64,000 nucleotides of DNA from assembly GCA_029532415.1 (NCBI GenBank), contig JAQOTA010000042.1:372001-436000 (forward strand), given 5' to 3'. The notes below the pieces were generated by a model, which was given only the letters and a program-made list of their open reading frames with translations, made no database searches and was not told where the DNA came from. This document shows positions 11,556 to 22,400 of this stretch, piece by piece. How positions within the stretch are numbered: the stretch's first letter is position 1; the number at the start of each line of letters is the position of its first letter. A program made the translations under genes and the position numbers. Origin of the DNA: Marasmius tenuissimus. Taxonomy: Eukaryota > Basidiomycota > Agaricomycetes > Agaricales > Marasmiaceae.

Positions 11556-13284
11556 AGTGCTGAGTCATTGTTGTTGATACGAGGGTAGAATGAGCGGGTA
11601 AGCTGTTGAGTTTCCATGCGTTTTATAGAGTATCACGAAGCACTGAGGATCCTGAAGTAAAGGGACGCTCCAGAGATATGTCAGCAGCAAGCGAGACTGG
11701 ATACAGCGAGAGCGTCGGAGTTCGATTACAAATTGTCGGAGTCAGCACGCCGACGCTTGAAAATTGAATTGAATACCGTAGACCCGAGTTGAGGATTGGA
11801 TACCAAATTTCGAAAGTGTCGGGGATTCATTTGTTAATAATCGTAGTGGTAGACGAGTTCAGTCAGTGTCCTTAACTTACTCACAAAACATTGCAAAGCA
11901 CCGTTTATCTGTGCTGGTACGGGCGCTGCAACATTGGTACGTCAATTTGGGATGCCCCGCTCCCGTACCATCACCACTCTGCCCACTCTTCTCGAGCTTC
12001 TTGAGCGTTCATCTTGGTCAATCTGAACGTTGTATACCAATGAACATCGACTATCCTTTCTCGCCTTCTCCTCTCCGTAGATGTGTGCTGGTTGTGTGTC
12101 AATCGGGTAACTTCGGATTGTAGCGTGACACTACTATCCGCAGGAGAGAGGTCGAGGTAGACTCCTTTGTTACGCCACCTGCTCGGAAGGCCGATAAACG
12201 TCACTAACTGCTTGAAGCAAAGTCTTTGGCTCGCACATGCTCTCCCACAGTGTCTTTGATTTCTCCATTTCCAATGTCAAGAGACTCATTGTAAGTGGCC
12301 CCCGCAGAGGACCCCCCACGTATTGTCTTGAGATGTGAACCTTTGATGATGACAATACCTAGTGCCCTCCAACCCCGTTCTCATGAATGAGCTTGGCTCA
12401 AAACTCAAAGCCGCGCATAACGTGGAACGAAGCTTCAAATCTATGGGTGTCAGCTCAAATCAGTCATTCCAGTACTCTCAAGGCACATCTTTCTTGGTAG
12501 TTCTAGGTCTAGCCCTTAAAAATAATTTCCGCGGCCTGTGCAGGAGATATTCGACCCAAACTCGACCCATATAAGAGAGAAATGGGATAGAAATTTAAAT
12601 CTGGCATTTCTATCACATTTCCACGTATTTCTGATACCGAGTATCTCCTTCCTTTATTCCACGACTTGTGCTGAGATCTCCCCAAATAAAGCTCTGCATC
12701 AATCTCGAATAACCCTCGAAACTTATGCGGTTCTGCACCCAGTGTGATCAGCAGTTGATACTGATGGACAGAAAATCAAGCTCAAGTCTGATGTCACGAT
12801 ATGAAATACCGCCGCCCAGCGCTTATTCTTTTTCAGGCACCGTTCGGCTTTTGGCAACTCGGTTTCAATTCAGCAACTCGGTTTCAATTCAGCAACTCAC
12901 TGGCCTCTCCTGATCGTGGGTCTGAGCCACGGTGCTGGTCGATCACCTTCCACGGTTCACAACAAATATCGTTCCCGCCCAACGAAAAGGTCTAATTCCC
13001 CCTTTCCCATCCTCAGAACAAGGTTTTTGTTACCTAGGCGGCCAGACAGTGTTGCCCGAGCGCCTGACCGCAATGCTGTCCATGATATTGATGTTATTTT
13101 TGACAGCTCCTTTCTCGCGAGCTGGACCCAGGCAGTGCTGGAGTCACTGTGAAAGCCTTATAAGCTCTTCCACCTATTCGAACCTCACCTTCCCTTCTTC
13201 TCCTTCGGTCAAATCAGCTCGGGCTTTGAGAGTCTCGACCGTTTGCATCCTTGTTTCTGTTAACTATTTGCTTTTTGTTTCGCG
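11556..13284. other. gene-free stretch
   Basis: No supported gene. It contains the promoter region of the GST gene (minus strand) at its left end, that of the MARVEL-like gene at its right end, and a short tandem repeat at 12854-12898. Confidence 0.35.
12854..12898. repeat. 19-bp tandem repeat, 2.4 units
   Basis: The unit GCAACTCGGTTTCAATTCA is repeated twice exactly (12854-12872, 12873-12891) and followed by a partial third copy, GCAACTC. Confidence 0.9.
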
Positions 13285-14263
13285 ATGGCTTGGGCTCTGA
13301 TGAACTTTGGTCGTATGGGGGTGATGGGTATGTCTTCGGCGCGTTCAGTTTCGTCGGATATGATGCTCAAATCTCGTTTTTGTAGGCGCTGTCATTTTGT
13401 TCAGCTTCATCTGTCTGGCGCTTTCTGCCCACATAACTGATCGCACTACGAGTGAGGATGCCCGCCAGGCCCTGGCGGACATCCAAGAGGCTGCCCGCCT
13501 GGCGGACTTCCGAGGTCTTTCTATTGCAGCTTCGGTCCTTACTCTCGTCTCGGTCCCTGTATTGTGGGTTCTATCTCTCTTCTTTTTCGTGTGAAGCCCC
13601 GCTCATACTTCTGGCACACTTTAGCTTCATGGTGGGATTCCTCAGGAAAGGATCCTTCCTAACCATGAATGTCATCGAGGTCCCAGTTTGTGGTACGTTT
13701 GTCCTGATTTTTTGACTGTTGTCGCGACTCTGAGCATAAGTTCTTCTTCTTAGCTTTCCTCGCCGTTCTCTGGATGGCCAACGGAATCTTGATAAGCCAG
13801 TGGGATTCCACTTTGCGCTTTGCTGAAAATGGATGCGGTTGGGCGGGCTGGACCCCTTTCTCTTTCCGAGTATTCTCGTACCAAGCTGATGTCTGGCTTT
13901 CTAGGAGTATCTCGCTTCTGTAGCGAGGTCACCGCTGTCGAGGCGTTCTCTCACCTGAACTGGATCCTCCGTGAGTTGACTTCCCTCTGTACTCGCTAAA
14001 ACTTCGTGGCTGACCCTCTACTCCTAGTCTTTGCCTACATCGCGTTCGTCATCGTCGTCTGCCTCGTTGGCAAATCCCGAGGCAACAACGTGTGGCTCGT
14101 CGGTGCCAACGATGCCGAATATTTCGCCCACAACAAGCACAATTACAACCATATGATGACCCCGCCTCATCAGATGCAACAACAGGGAAAGATGATGTAT
14201 AACCCTGCTGGTACTCCTCCCGTTAAAGGGTATTCGCCGCCTCCCGTCCGTGCTCAGGTTTAG
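13285..14263 (+). CDS. MARVEL-like four-pass membrane protein
   Basis: Six exons, 13285-13327, 13386-13563, 13625-13692, 13754-13837, 13905-13970 and 14028-14263, join in frame to 224 residues; all introns are GT-AG and 57-67 nt. Four hydrophobic segments are visible: GAVILFSFICLALSAHI; SIAASVLTLVSVPVFFMVGFL; FLAVLWMANGILIS; and WILLFAYIAFVIVVCLV. The pattern FLRKGSF-MN--E-P, then a conserved cysteine pair around NGC--VSRFC and VEAFSHLNWIL, is that of fungal MARVEL-domain proteins, which sit in the plasma membrane or endosomes. The tail is hydrophilic and proline/glutamine-rich (QMQQQGKMMYNP, YSPPPVRAQV). Intron 4 (13838-13904) was placed to keep the frame and the cysteine motif. Exact cellular role unknown. 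Confidence 0.8.
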
Positions 14264-15373
14264 AGTCATTTGTTCTATGTATGGTAGGTAGAAAATGCGC
14301 GTAGTCGTGGAGATGCGAGTTTTGTTATCGTTAATGTTGGGATTCTGGGTGATTGCACGTCCATCCTGTCGTTAGTTGTACTGTATAATCATCACTTCCA
14401 CTCCTTTTTGTGTTTATTTTGTGCCTGTTGCTGTCGTATCTACTAGACAAAAGACGACAGGTTGTCTCAGGAGACAACTCTATAATCTGATTGGCTGACC
14501 ACTGCTCACCGGTCTGCGCGCTGCGAGGAGCCGGCCTGTCGAGGCCAAGGGACGAGCAGCGCTCTTCTGCTTACCTTTCGCAACACTCATCTGCTAAATT
14601 TCCTTAAATCATGCATCTGCACGGGTCGCTGCTAGTTTATCCGATACTAATGTACCTGTCATGAAGTGCTGAGTGTCTATCAGAGACGGCAGAGGCAGAG
14701 AGCGGTGATAGCGAGCTTGGAGAAGAGCAGCGGGCTCAACTCAGACAGAGATAAGGCAAAAACTGGTCCCAACGACAAGTTAGATCTATTGTAGAGAAGG
14801 AAAGAGAAGGAAACTGTACTACTCACCTGGTCCTAACAACAAGAGGTCAAGATGAGGGACCAGGTGAAGACTAGCTAGCTTATGTACCTATCCTACGGTC
14901 AGAGCTGGAGTCAGAGTGGCTACCTATGAGTTGTGTATGAGTAAGTATAAGTCAAGGATGAATAAGGAATGAGTCGATATGAGATAATGGGATGGCTGCG
15001 CGATGTGGGTTAAAGCTGCGCAATGGTGGGTTAAGAAGGGGAATTGTAAGAAAGAAGGGTGTATAGTAAGTGACCATGAGAAAAGAACATGTGATAATCA
15101 TGTGAGCAAATGGTGGAGGGAAAAGTGGCGTCTTCATGACAGTACCATCATTAGTCAAAGCCGTTCATCATTCGACATGCTCTCTGTCGAGGGAGATTAA
15201 AGACTGGAAGTGTGCAGCAGACGCGGAGAGATCACTCCATGAGCCAGGAACATGGGGCATAAAATTCCCTGCCCTATGACCTTTTGCTGTCCTGATTGAC
15301 GCATGAGAAACGAGCTCCAGACCTTGCTTAAGTTCTAGTTACCCAGTTCGCAATGCTGTAGATTTTGGTATCT
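14264..15373. other. gene-free stretch
   Basis: No supported gene. It includes a perfect 8-bp hairpin at 14461-14478 (GTTGTCTC-AG-GAGACAAC) about 200 bases after the MARVEL-like stop codon, and purine-rich sequence at 14680-14880. Confidence 0.35.
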
Positions 15374-15465
15374 GCCTGCCTAGCTCAATCGGATAGAGCG
15401 TCAGACTCTTAAAAGAGCCGGCAACGGGCATCTGAAGGCTGCGAGTTCGACCTTCGCGGTGGGCT
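15374..15465 (+). tRNA. tRNA-Lys (CUU) with intron
   Basis: The acceptor strands GCCTGCC and GGTGGGC pair with two wobble pairs. The D arm is TAGCTCAATCGGATAGAGCG. The anticodon stem CAGA/TCTG encloses a loop with anticodon CTT at 15408-15410, and the T arm is GCGAG-TTCGACC-TTCGC. An intron of about 18 nt lies directly 3' of the anticodon loop position 37 (around 15412-15430), the normal site for nuclear tRNA introns. The discriminator base is T. The A-box and B-box promoters are internal. Confidence 0.85.
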
Positions 15466-16328
15466 AGAGACTTTTTGCAATTCTCGGCTGACAACATAAT
15501 ACGACACCAAGACGTTTCGCATATGTACGTACACCCTCATGGTCATTCCAAATATCTCTTCTGAGTCGCAAATCAATGTAAGAGTTTTGCTAACTCAAAG
15601 GGAAACCGATATTCCTGGAGTTTGTCAATTTGACCGACCCTGAAGCTGAAGCCGCGTGATTCTGCGTGCGATATTTTAACTTGTGATTCATTGGTCTTCC
15701 CAAGGTCTTCCTCCAAGAGCAACGTTCAACTTTCAAGTGGGGCGATCAGTTCATCCCAACGAGATGAATATGAGATTCAGACCATAGAGGCCGTTTTTGA
15801 TGCTCGAGCACTTAGCCCACATTAGTAGTTAGATACAATAAAACCCTCTTAACGTTCCCCATTTTGATATTGCCACAATGACCCTGCAACAACCTGGCAC
15901 AGTCAAACAAAGGAAAACTTGATGTTGATATGTGAGTGACCTAGCCAGGGTACAAAAGGCATTCCAACTTCAGCTACGACCACTACCAGACTCGGTATCA
16001 CGACTGCTACACCGGTCAAGCCTTCGTTCTACGGAGATTGGTTTACATGATCAATAGTATCCAATTTTGGTTCCACGATCCCTTCTAGATCTTTTTCATG
16101 AAACTCGCAAAGAAGGACAAATCAATTGATTTGCCTCGTGGCCTGTCCATCGATGCTTGATTTGTCTGACCGCAGGCTAGAATGAGGTAGCGTGACTCAC
16201 ATTCTTCTCCCCGCAACCTCCACCAACACACGCAGCTTGACTCCCTTCATCCCCACCTCACTCTTACCACCATGGTTCTCTGACACCAGTCCTCAACGGA
16301 AGACAACGAATAGAACTCAGCTCAAATT
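15466..16328. other. gene-free stretch
   Basis: No supported gene. It should contain the promoter of the membrane-Hsp70 gene whose first exon starts at 16329. Confidence 0.35.
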
Positions 16329-16595
16329 ATGGGTGAGTATACCCCTTTCATCGTTAACGACTCAATTCACAAGCCTTTGCACCGTAATTCCCCCTCGTTT
16401 GCCTAGGCTCTCAAACATCACCTCCAGCAACCTCTCTGCTAGGGACGTTTTCTGCGTCTGGGATCAGCACATTCGCACCAACTTTGGCTTCTAACAGCTT
16501 GACAACCGTACCAAATAGCAGCCCCATGGCGACTACCACACCCACTTCGTCCGCAACTGTCGTCCCAGGAGCCATCGTGACCATATCCGTTACTC
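16329..16595 (+). pseudogene. Membrane-anchored Hsp70-like gene, 5' part (split by insertion)
   Basis: Exon 1 is only ATGG (16329-16332); a 74-nt intron (16333-16406) leads to exon 2, which runs to 16595, where an 18.9-kb insertion begins. The encoded part is Ser/Thr/Pro-rich (SQTSPPATSLLG, ATTTPTSSATVVPGAI) and ends ISVTP. It has no obvious cleavable signal peptide. The coding sequence resumes in phase at 35478. The paralogue on the minus strand near 43430 reads straight through the same junction (ISVTPSSTGKTIVVV), so the two halves belong to one gene. The tiny first exon is inferred from phase and from the lack of another in-frame start; it is the least certain part. Confidence 0.7.
16589..16595. 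repeat. Target site duplication of the nested insertion, left copy
   Basis: GTTACTC occurs here and again at 35471-35477, directly outside both ends of the inserted element. Because the next two target bases are CA and the element begins CA, the shared string can be read as up to nine bases (GTTACTCCA); seven bases give perfectly symmetric element ends. Confidence 0.8.
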
Positions 16596-16743
16596 CACCT
16601 CAGGCATACACTTCTGACCCCTCTTAGGCCTATCTCTCCGGTGAGAAAGACAGGCCTATGAAGGGTCCCCACAGCAACTTATACCCCGGCTGGGTATACC
16701 CAGCTGGTGTGGTCCAGGTATCCCCGCCTCCCCCAAGCCTCAT
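16596..16743 (+). repeat. Left terminal inverted repeat, outer part
   Basis: This 148-bp stretch is nearly identical to the reverse complement of the right end of the element, including TTAGGCCTATCTCTCCGGTG and CAACTTATACCCCGGC. The gypsy element then interrupts it; the remaining 88 bp of the TIR lie at 26620-26707. Confidence 0.85.
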
Positions 16744-16966
16744 TGTAAGGGGGCTCTCACCGTTACGCCTTACTCGCGCGGGCACAGTTAGCTAGACCAG
16801 GGTTTATTTAGACCACAGGGTAGATACATACTCGGAGAGTGTAGATGGGCGTAGTGAAAGTAAAGATAGATAACTACTTAGCTTTAGCCCCACTTATATA
16901 CCTGAGTATCGTGAGAAAGTATGAGAAAGTAATAATATTATAGGAAAATAATATATATCCGTTACA
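16744..16966 (-). repeat. Gypsy 3' LTR
   Basis: 223 bp, TGTAAG...TTACA on the plus strand. It is preceded in element sense by the purine tract revcomp of CTCTCCCCCACA at 16967-16978. Confidence 0.9.
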
Positions 16967-17247
16967 CTCTCCCCCACAAGATCCTAGCAGGGATATGAGA
17001 ATAGAACGGATGCACCGAATGCTCAGTTTCCCGAATCGGTGCTCTGCATCTCTGAGTCCTGAGATACCACTGGAGTGATGTTGCCGCTCGTCTGTAGCGA
17101 AGGATCACTAGTGGCGCTCATCGTTAGAGCATCAAAGCCGAGATTATCAAACCCCTCAGGAAATTTCACTTTCTTGGGGAGTTTGTAGTCGGATGATACG
17201 ACTTTAGACTCGCGGAGTAACCCAAGTTGTGCTCGACGTCGTCGAAA

Positions 17248-19298
17248 CTACATGACTCCTTCAGTCGGGGGCCAGTCGTCAGGGACAGACCGGAAGGCAT
17301 TATCTCCCGGAGGGGAGATAGGGTAAAACAAGGCACAGAAGCGTGCCTCGTTCAACAAAGCGGCGTATTGAGATTTGAACGCTGCTGAGTTAGTCGACAG
17401 GTGCTGTTGGTCAATGATAAACTGCCATCCAAAGCGGATCATGGAGTTGACAGCAGGGATAGATATACCGCAGGCAGCGAAATGCCGAGCTACGGTTTCG
17501 AGGTTGTACGGAGGATTCCCCGAAGGACGTGTTAGACGGATAGCAGGATTGATGACAATGTGATATTTCGCCACCAGTTCCTGGTATAGCTGTGGCTTGG
17601 ATATGAGGGAGATGAAGCTAAATCTCCACCCGTCATAAGCTTCCCGAGATTTCCCAGAGCAAGGAGGAGTCGTTTCTGAGAGTATGTGGCTGGCTCGAAC
17701 ACCATCAATGTCAATTATACCGCAATCGAACATGAGTTGTCCGAGGAGAGAGTGAGCATCGCCATGTACGAAATAGTACAAACCCCACTGAAACCAATCA
17801 TTACGATGTCCAGCGTCAGGGGTAGCGACAGGGGGAATGACGCAGGGAGTGGCCCAATCGGTGGGGACTCCATGAATACGGAAGGTGGAATGATCCAGGA
17901 GTTTGGTCGACTGAGCCCAAAGAGGATGAAGGGCTTCAACGTTCTCGAGAATGACCTTTTCTTCAGCATAGAAGGGGTCAACGTTGGGGGCGAACTCGGT
18001 TCCCTGCTCAATATATTCAGCAAGGGTATAGGCAAAGCGGAGATGAAGTAAATCTCCGACATTGCCCTTGACAGATGAACGATCTATCAAGGCCTTGAGA
18101 TCCCCACGAGTGGTAGGAATAGCCTGCAGCCCAAGGGGAGGTCTGTGAGGGAACACAGTGGGCAAAGGCAAAGTGTTGGTAGCAATGCACTGGTCGACGT
18201 AGGCAGAAGACTTGCCCACACCGTCAAATGCAGCCCAGTCAATGGTGACTAGTGAGAAGTCACGGCCCGGACGAAATCCTGAGTGTTCAAGAGTCGTCCA
18301 AGATGCGGCTTGCGTGGGGAATGGCACACGAAGGTTACCCCAATCCGGAGATAGGGTAGAGGAAGTCGGAATCGTGACGATCCTGGAGGTGGACCGAGAG
18401 ATATACGATCCTTCGGTACCGTTAGATCGACACATCGGGTTACGATCGTCAGGACGGCGATATGGGGCTAAGCGAGAAGAACAAACAGGGGAAGCGGCTT
18501 CTCGACGAAGTCTGTCTGCTGTCTCCCGTAAGGCAGCCATTTTGACGATGAGCTGCGACTTCTCTTCAAGAGCAGTGTTGTATTTCTCTTGAAGGGTGTT
18601 CTGCTTGTCGGTAAAGGAGGTGGTCAGAGGTGGTCAGAGCTTGAACCTTCTCCTCATGCTCGGCGGTCATGGTCACGATCTTCATCTCCAGGGAGGTGAC
18701 CTTGACTTTGGCACGCTGAGCGGACTCCTTGAAGGGTCGAGATACGTCGTCCTCAATGGTCTTCAGGGCAGTGAGCAGATTAACGTCACCAGCTTGTTTA
18801 GCAGTGACAATATGCCCGAGTAGGTCGGGGCAACCATGGATATCACGGTGAATGTGCAATACGATTCGGTACTCGGGATGAGCTACCCAATCACCGGGAT
18901 CCTATTCAATGGTTAGAACGGAATTCCAAAAGGCAGAGTAAGTAAACACACCGAGCGGTCCGTTCTATCCACATCCATACTGGTAGTAGATCTCGCATTC
19001 ATCCCTGAGTGCGGCATCACTGGCGGTTGCTGATACATCCAAGGAGGAGGATACATCGTCGGGTTGAACTGGGCAAACTGCGTTGGGCTCCAAGGGTTTC
19101 CTTGCGTAAACCCGAGGAATTGCTGACCCGAAGTGAATCCATTCGAGTTTGAATTCGAACTAAGGGGCACGGTCTCCCCCACTAAATCCATTCATGGATT
19201 AATAAAATGAAAGCACTGAATTGAATTCAATACTCACATGCAGTGTTAATCGGGAAGGGAGTCCCCGAAGGCTGCTGGTTGTCGTTTTCGAAGTCCAT
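17248..19298 (-). pseudogene. Third gene of the gypsy element: coiled-coil protein of unknown function, frameshifted
   Basis: Downstream of pol and in the same orientation lies a spliced gene: exons 19238-19298, 18952-19181 and 17248-18901 with GT-AG introns of 56 and 50 nt. The N-terminal part is Asn/Gln/Pro/Met-rich (SNSNSNGF, YPPPWMYQQPPVM). A coiled coil follows (EDDVSRPFKESAQRAKVKV, AEHEEKVQAL, LQEKYNTALEEKSQL), then about 430 residues of a globular domain with FRPGRDFSLVTIDWAAFDGV and NDWFQWGLYYFVHGDAHSLL. I do not recognise it. A 10-bp tandem duplication (AGGTGGTCAG twice, 18618-18637) breaks the frame inside the coiled coil; with one unit the gene would have 644 codons and all phases fit. 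So this copy is mutated, but the gene was intact recently. It is not env-like: no signal peptide or membrane anchor is visible. Confidence 0.65.
18618..18637. repeat. 10-bp tandem duplication causing frameshift
   Basis: AGGTGGTCAG occurs twice in direct succession (18618-18627 and 18628-18637). The extra ten bases shift the reading frame of the gypsy third gene. Confidence 0.85.
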
Positions 19299-19401
19299 CT
19301 CGATGGGAGGTGAAAGGCAGGAAGGGTGAGTGGGCGTTACTCGCTCACAAGTTATTTAAACTTAGTTTCCTAAACAGGGGTATGGCCGGTTAAACCCGCC
19401 A

Positions 19402-22400
19402 CTATCCCCTTTTTTGTTTCCCACGAGGCAAGTCTTGCCATCGGGATACGCCCATCAACGTATAATAATCGTCGAGGGCTTTCAGCCTGCTAACAGTGGA
19501 ATATGGTTCCCAAGTTATGTCACCCAAGGTCCAGTAAGTGTGAAACTGGGGTTTACCCTTCACAAACTTATGATCTTGAATAGAGTCAACGAATTCTTCC
19601 GATTCAGGAGGGGCCCTGTAATCGTAAGGATCCGTTTTCGACCTGTCAGGAAACAGAAGTAGGTCTGTTTCATGGAAAGGTTTCAGTAAACTGACGTGGA
19701 ATACATCATGTATTCCCCGATTTATTAATTCTTCCGGTAGGTCCAAAGTATACACGGATACCTCGGGCTTGGCGTCAAGCACAGTGTATGGACCCACATA
19801 TTTAGGTAAGAGTTTCGTGGCTCTTCCCTTAGGTAGATTCAAGTTCTTAGTCGAGAGGTAGACTTTCGACCCAACTTTTATATCAGGTTCCGAGCTCCTG
19901 CGGTTATTCGCATTGTGAGTTTGGAACACACGCGCAGCAATGATTGCATCATGTGCGTCTAATAGATTCTGCATTGCTTGGATCCCAAAAGCACGGACAC
20001 CCGGAGGTATGTTCTTCATATTTTCGGGTTCAAACAGCATAGACGGGATGTACCCGTAGTTCAACTCAAAAGGTGCGAAGCCCGTAGTTTCGCTAACACT
20101 TGAATTGATTGCAAACTCCGTGTACGGTAACTTGACCAGCCAATCTCGTTGGTCGGGTCTGACTGTTGCACGTAGTATTTGCGCAATATTTCTATTTGCA
20201 CGTTCCGTCTTTCCATCAGTCTGCGGGTGGAAAGAGGTGGACATTAAGAGTTTCGATCCTAGGAGGCGATGAATCTCTTTCCACCAGACAGAGGTAAATT
20301 TTGGGTCTCTGTCTGATACTATCGATCTCGGTAAGCCATGCAATTTCACTATATCCTTCATGTATAACAATGAAAGATCCGTAGCTGTGTTGCTGGTATG
20401 ACAAGGCAACAGATGGACTTGTGAGGTGAGTCGACAGACTATCACCCACACGTAGTTCATTCCCTTAATTTCAGGGAATGGACCAATAAAGTCCATGGAT
20501 ATCGATTCCCAAGGTCGCGTAGGAATCGGCAAAGGATGTAACTTCCCTGCGGGAGCACGGGGAACTGTTTTGGACTGAATGCACGGTTGACAGGATCGAC
20601 AGAACTTGTCAGTCATTGCAAACAATCCGGGCCACCAATAACTGTGACGAATGTACGTTGCAGTTCGTTGTGGGCCATAATGACCTACAACCTGGTGAGC
20701 TGTATCTAGAATCAGTCCCCGAAGAGATCTGACACCTTTCTTCGATTTAGGTACACATAATACTCGTTTACCAGCGTGGTTCTTAGTCCACACAAGTTTA
20801 TTCTCGATCTCAAAATCGAGGTGATCCTCTGGTTTCTCGAGAACACGTTTTAGAAGCGGGTCTTCAGATGTACTGTTCTGAAGATCCGATATGAACTCAT
20901 TATCGGACTCGAAGTGAGTTGTGAGGCTAGGTCCATTGACTAAAGAGTCATAGACCGTTGGGTTAAACTCTGGTACAGGCTCAGAGTCATATTCTGAAGG
21001 TTCGCGAGCTAATTCAAGCTCTTCAGCTTCGATTTCTCGAGGCTCTCGGTTGTCTTTAGCTTCTCGACGCGCAAGAATTTGCTCAACTAAGCCAAAAATT
21101 TCCTTCTGACGATCCGAAGGTAAGTCTTCAGCTAATTTATCAATACGAATGTCCGCATTGACGTAGTGATGAGGTTTCTGGACCTCATCCTCAGTGTCCG
21201 ACTCGTAATATCGAGACAGAATATCTGCAACGCGGTTTGTGATACCCTTAATGTAGGTAATGGTCAGATCAAATCGCGCTAGATATTCCATCCAGCGCAT
21301 CTGACGGCCTGATAAATTTTTCTGTGTGTGGAAGAACTCCAAAGCTTGGTGATCAGTAACAACGTGAACTTTGTAACCAATGAGCTTATCCTCCCATTTC
21401 AGAAGGGCTTCGAGTATGGCCAACGTCTTGAGTTCAAAGACTCGATAGTTCCGTTGGGCATGAGTGAATTTCTTCGACATGAAGCCAGCAGGGCGACACG
21501 TCTGCCAGGTAGGTCCTTCGCCATACATTGCTCCGATTCCGGACACAGAAGCGTCACATATTACCCAGATTGGGTCTGGATTCTTAGGATCTATTGGTTT
21601 TAACACCGGCGTCTTACAGCATAGGTCCTTGATGTGCTGAAAACACACATTGTGAATTGGTCGCCAAAAGAAGGGCTGACCATTACTCGACATATCCGAT
21701 AATGGAGTAGTATACGACGAGATATCCGGAAGGTAGGGAGCAATGTAATTCACTATCCCTAAAAACTTCTGGATGTCATTGTAGTCCCGAGGGGTTCTCC
21801 ACTCGCGGATCTTACTAAGTTTATCACTATCCGCATGTAAACCCAGGTCATCTATGACATGACCTAGGCAGTCCATGACTGCAGTGTAAAGTTCCACCTT
21901 ACTGGATTTCAGGTAGAGCTTCTGCTCACGTAATTTATCGAATACGAGACCTAAGTATCTCTCGTGTTCCTCAATTGTGTTACTGAATACAAATATATCA
22001 TCCAGATACACATGCATAAAAATCCCGATGTAGTCTCGAAATATAGTATTCATCAACCTCTGAAAGGTAGAAGGTGCGTTGGTATCCCCTTGTTGCATAA
22101 CATGACTAACAAAGGTTCCATTCACTGTGGAGAATGCCGTTTTGACGACATCTTCGGCGACTATCCTCACTTGCTCATAAGCATCGGATAAATCAATCTT
22201 GGATCTAAATTTTGCGCTAGCAGTCTGCATTCTAACGCGATCCTGATCCGGAAGAGGAGTAACATCACGAATGATGTTTGCATTCCTTTCCCGGCAATCA
22301 ACGGTGGTGCGTAGACCTCCGTCCTTCTTAGCTATACAAAGCATAGGAGATGCTGAGCTTACGGCTCGTGGTTCCCACCATCCAGCACGCGTATAACGTG

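Noticed and set aside
14461..14478. Perfect hairpin as a transposon end or terminator
   Set aside because: No second copy or flanking duplication was found, and rho-type terminators do not apply here; left as an unexplained small palindrome.
17248..19298. Considered as a TIR-element transposase
   Set aside because: It lies between the gypsy LTRs, in the gypsy orientation, and has no recognisable transposase motif.
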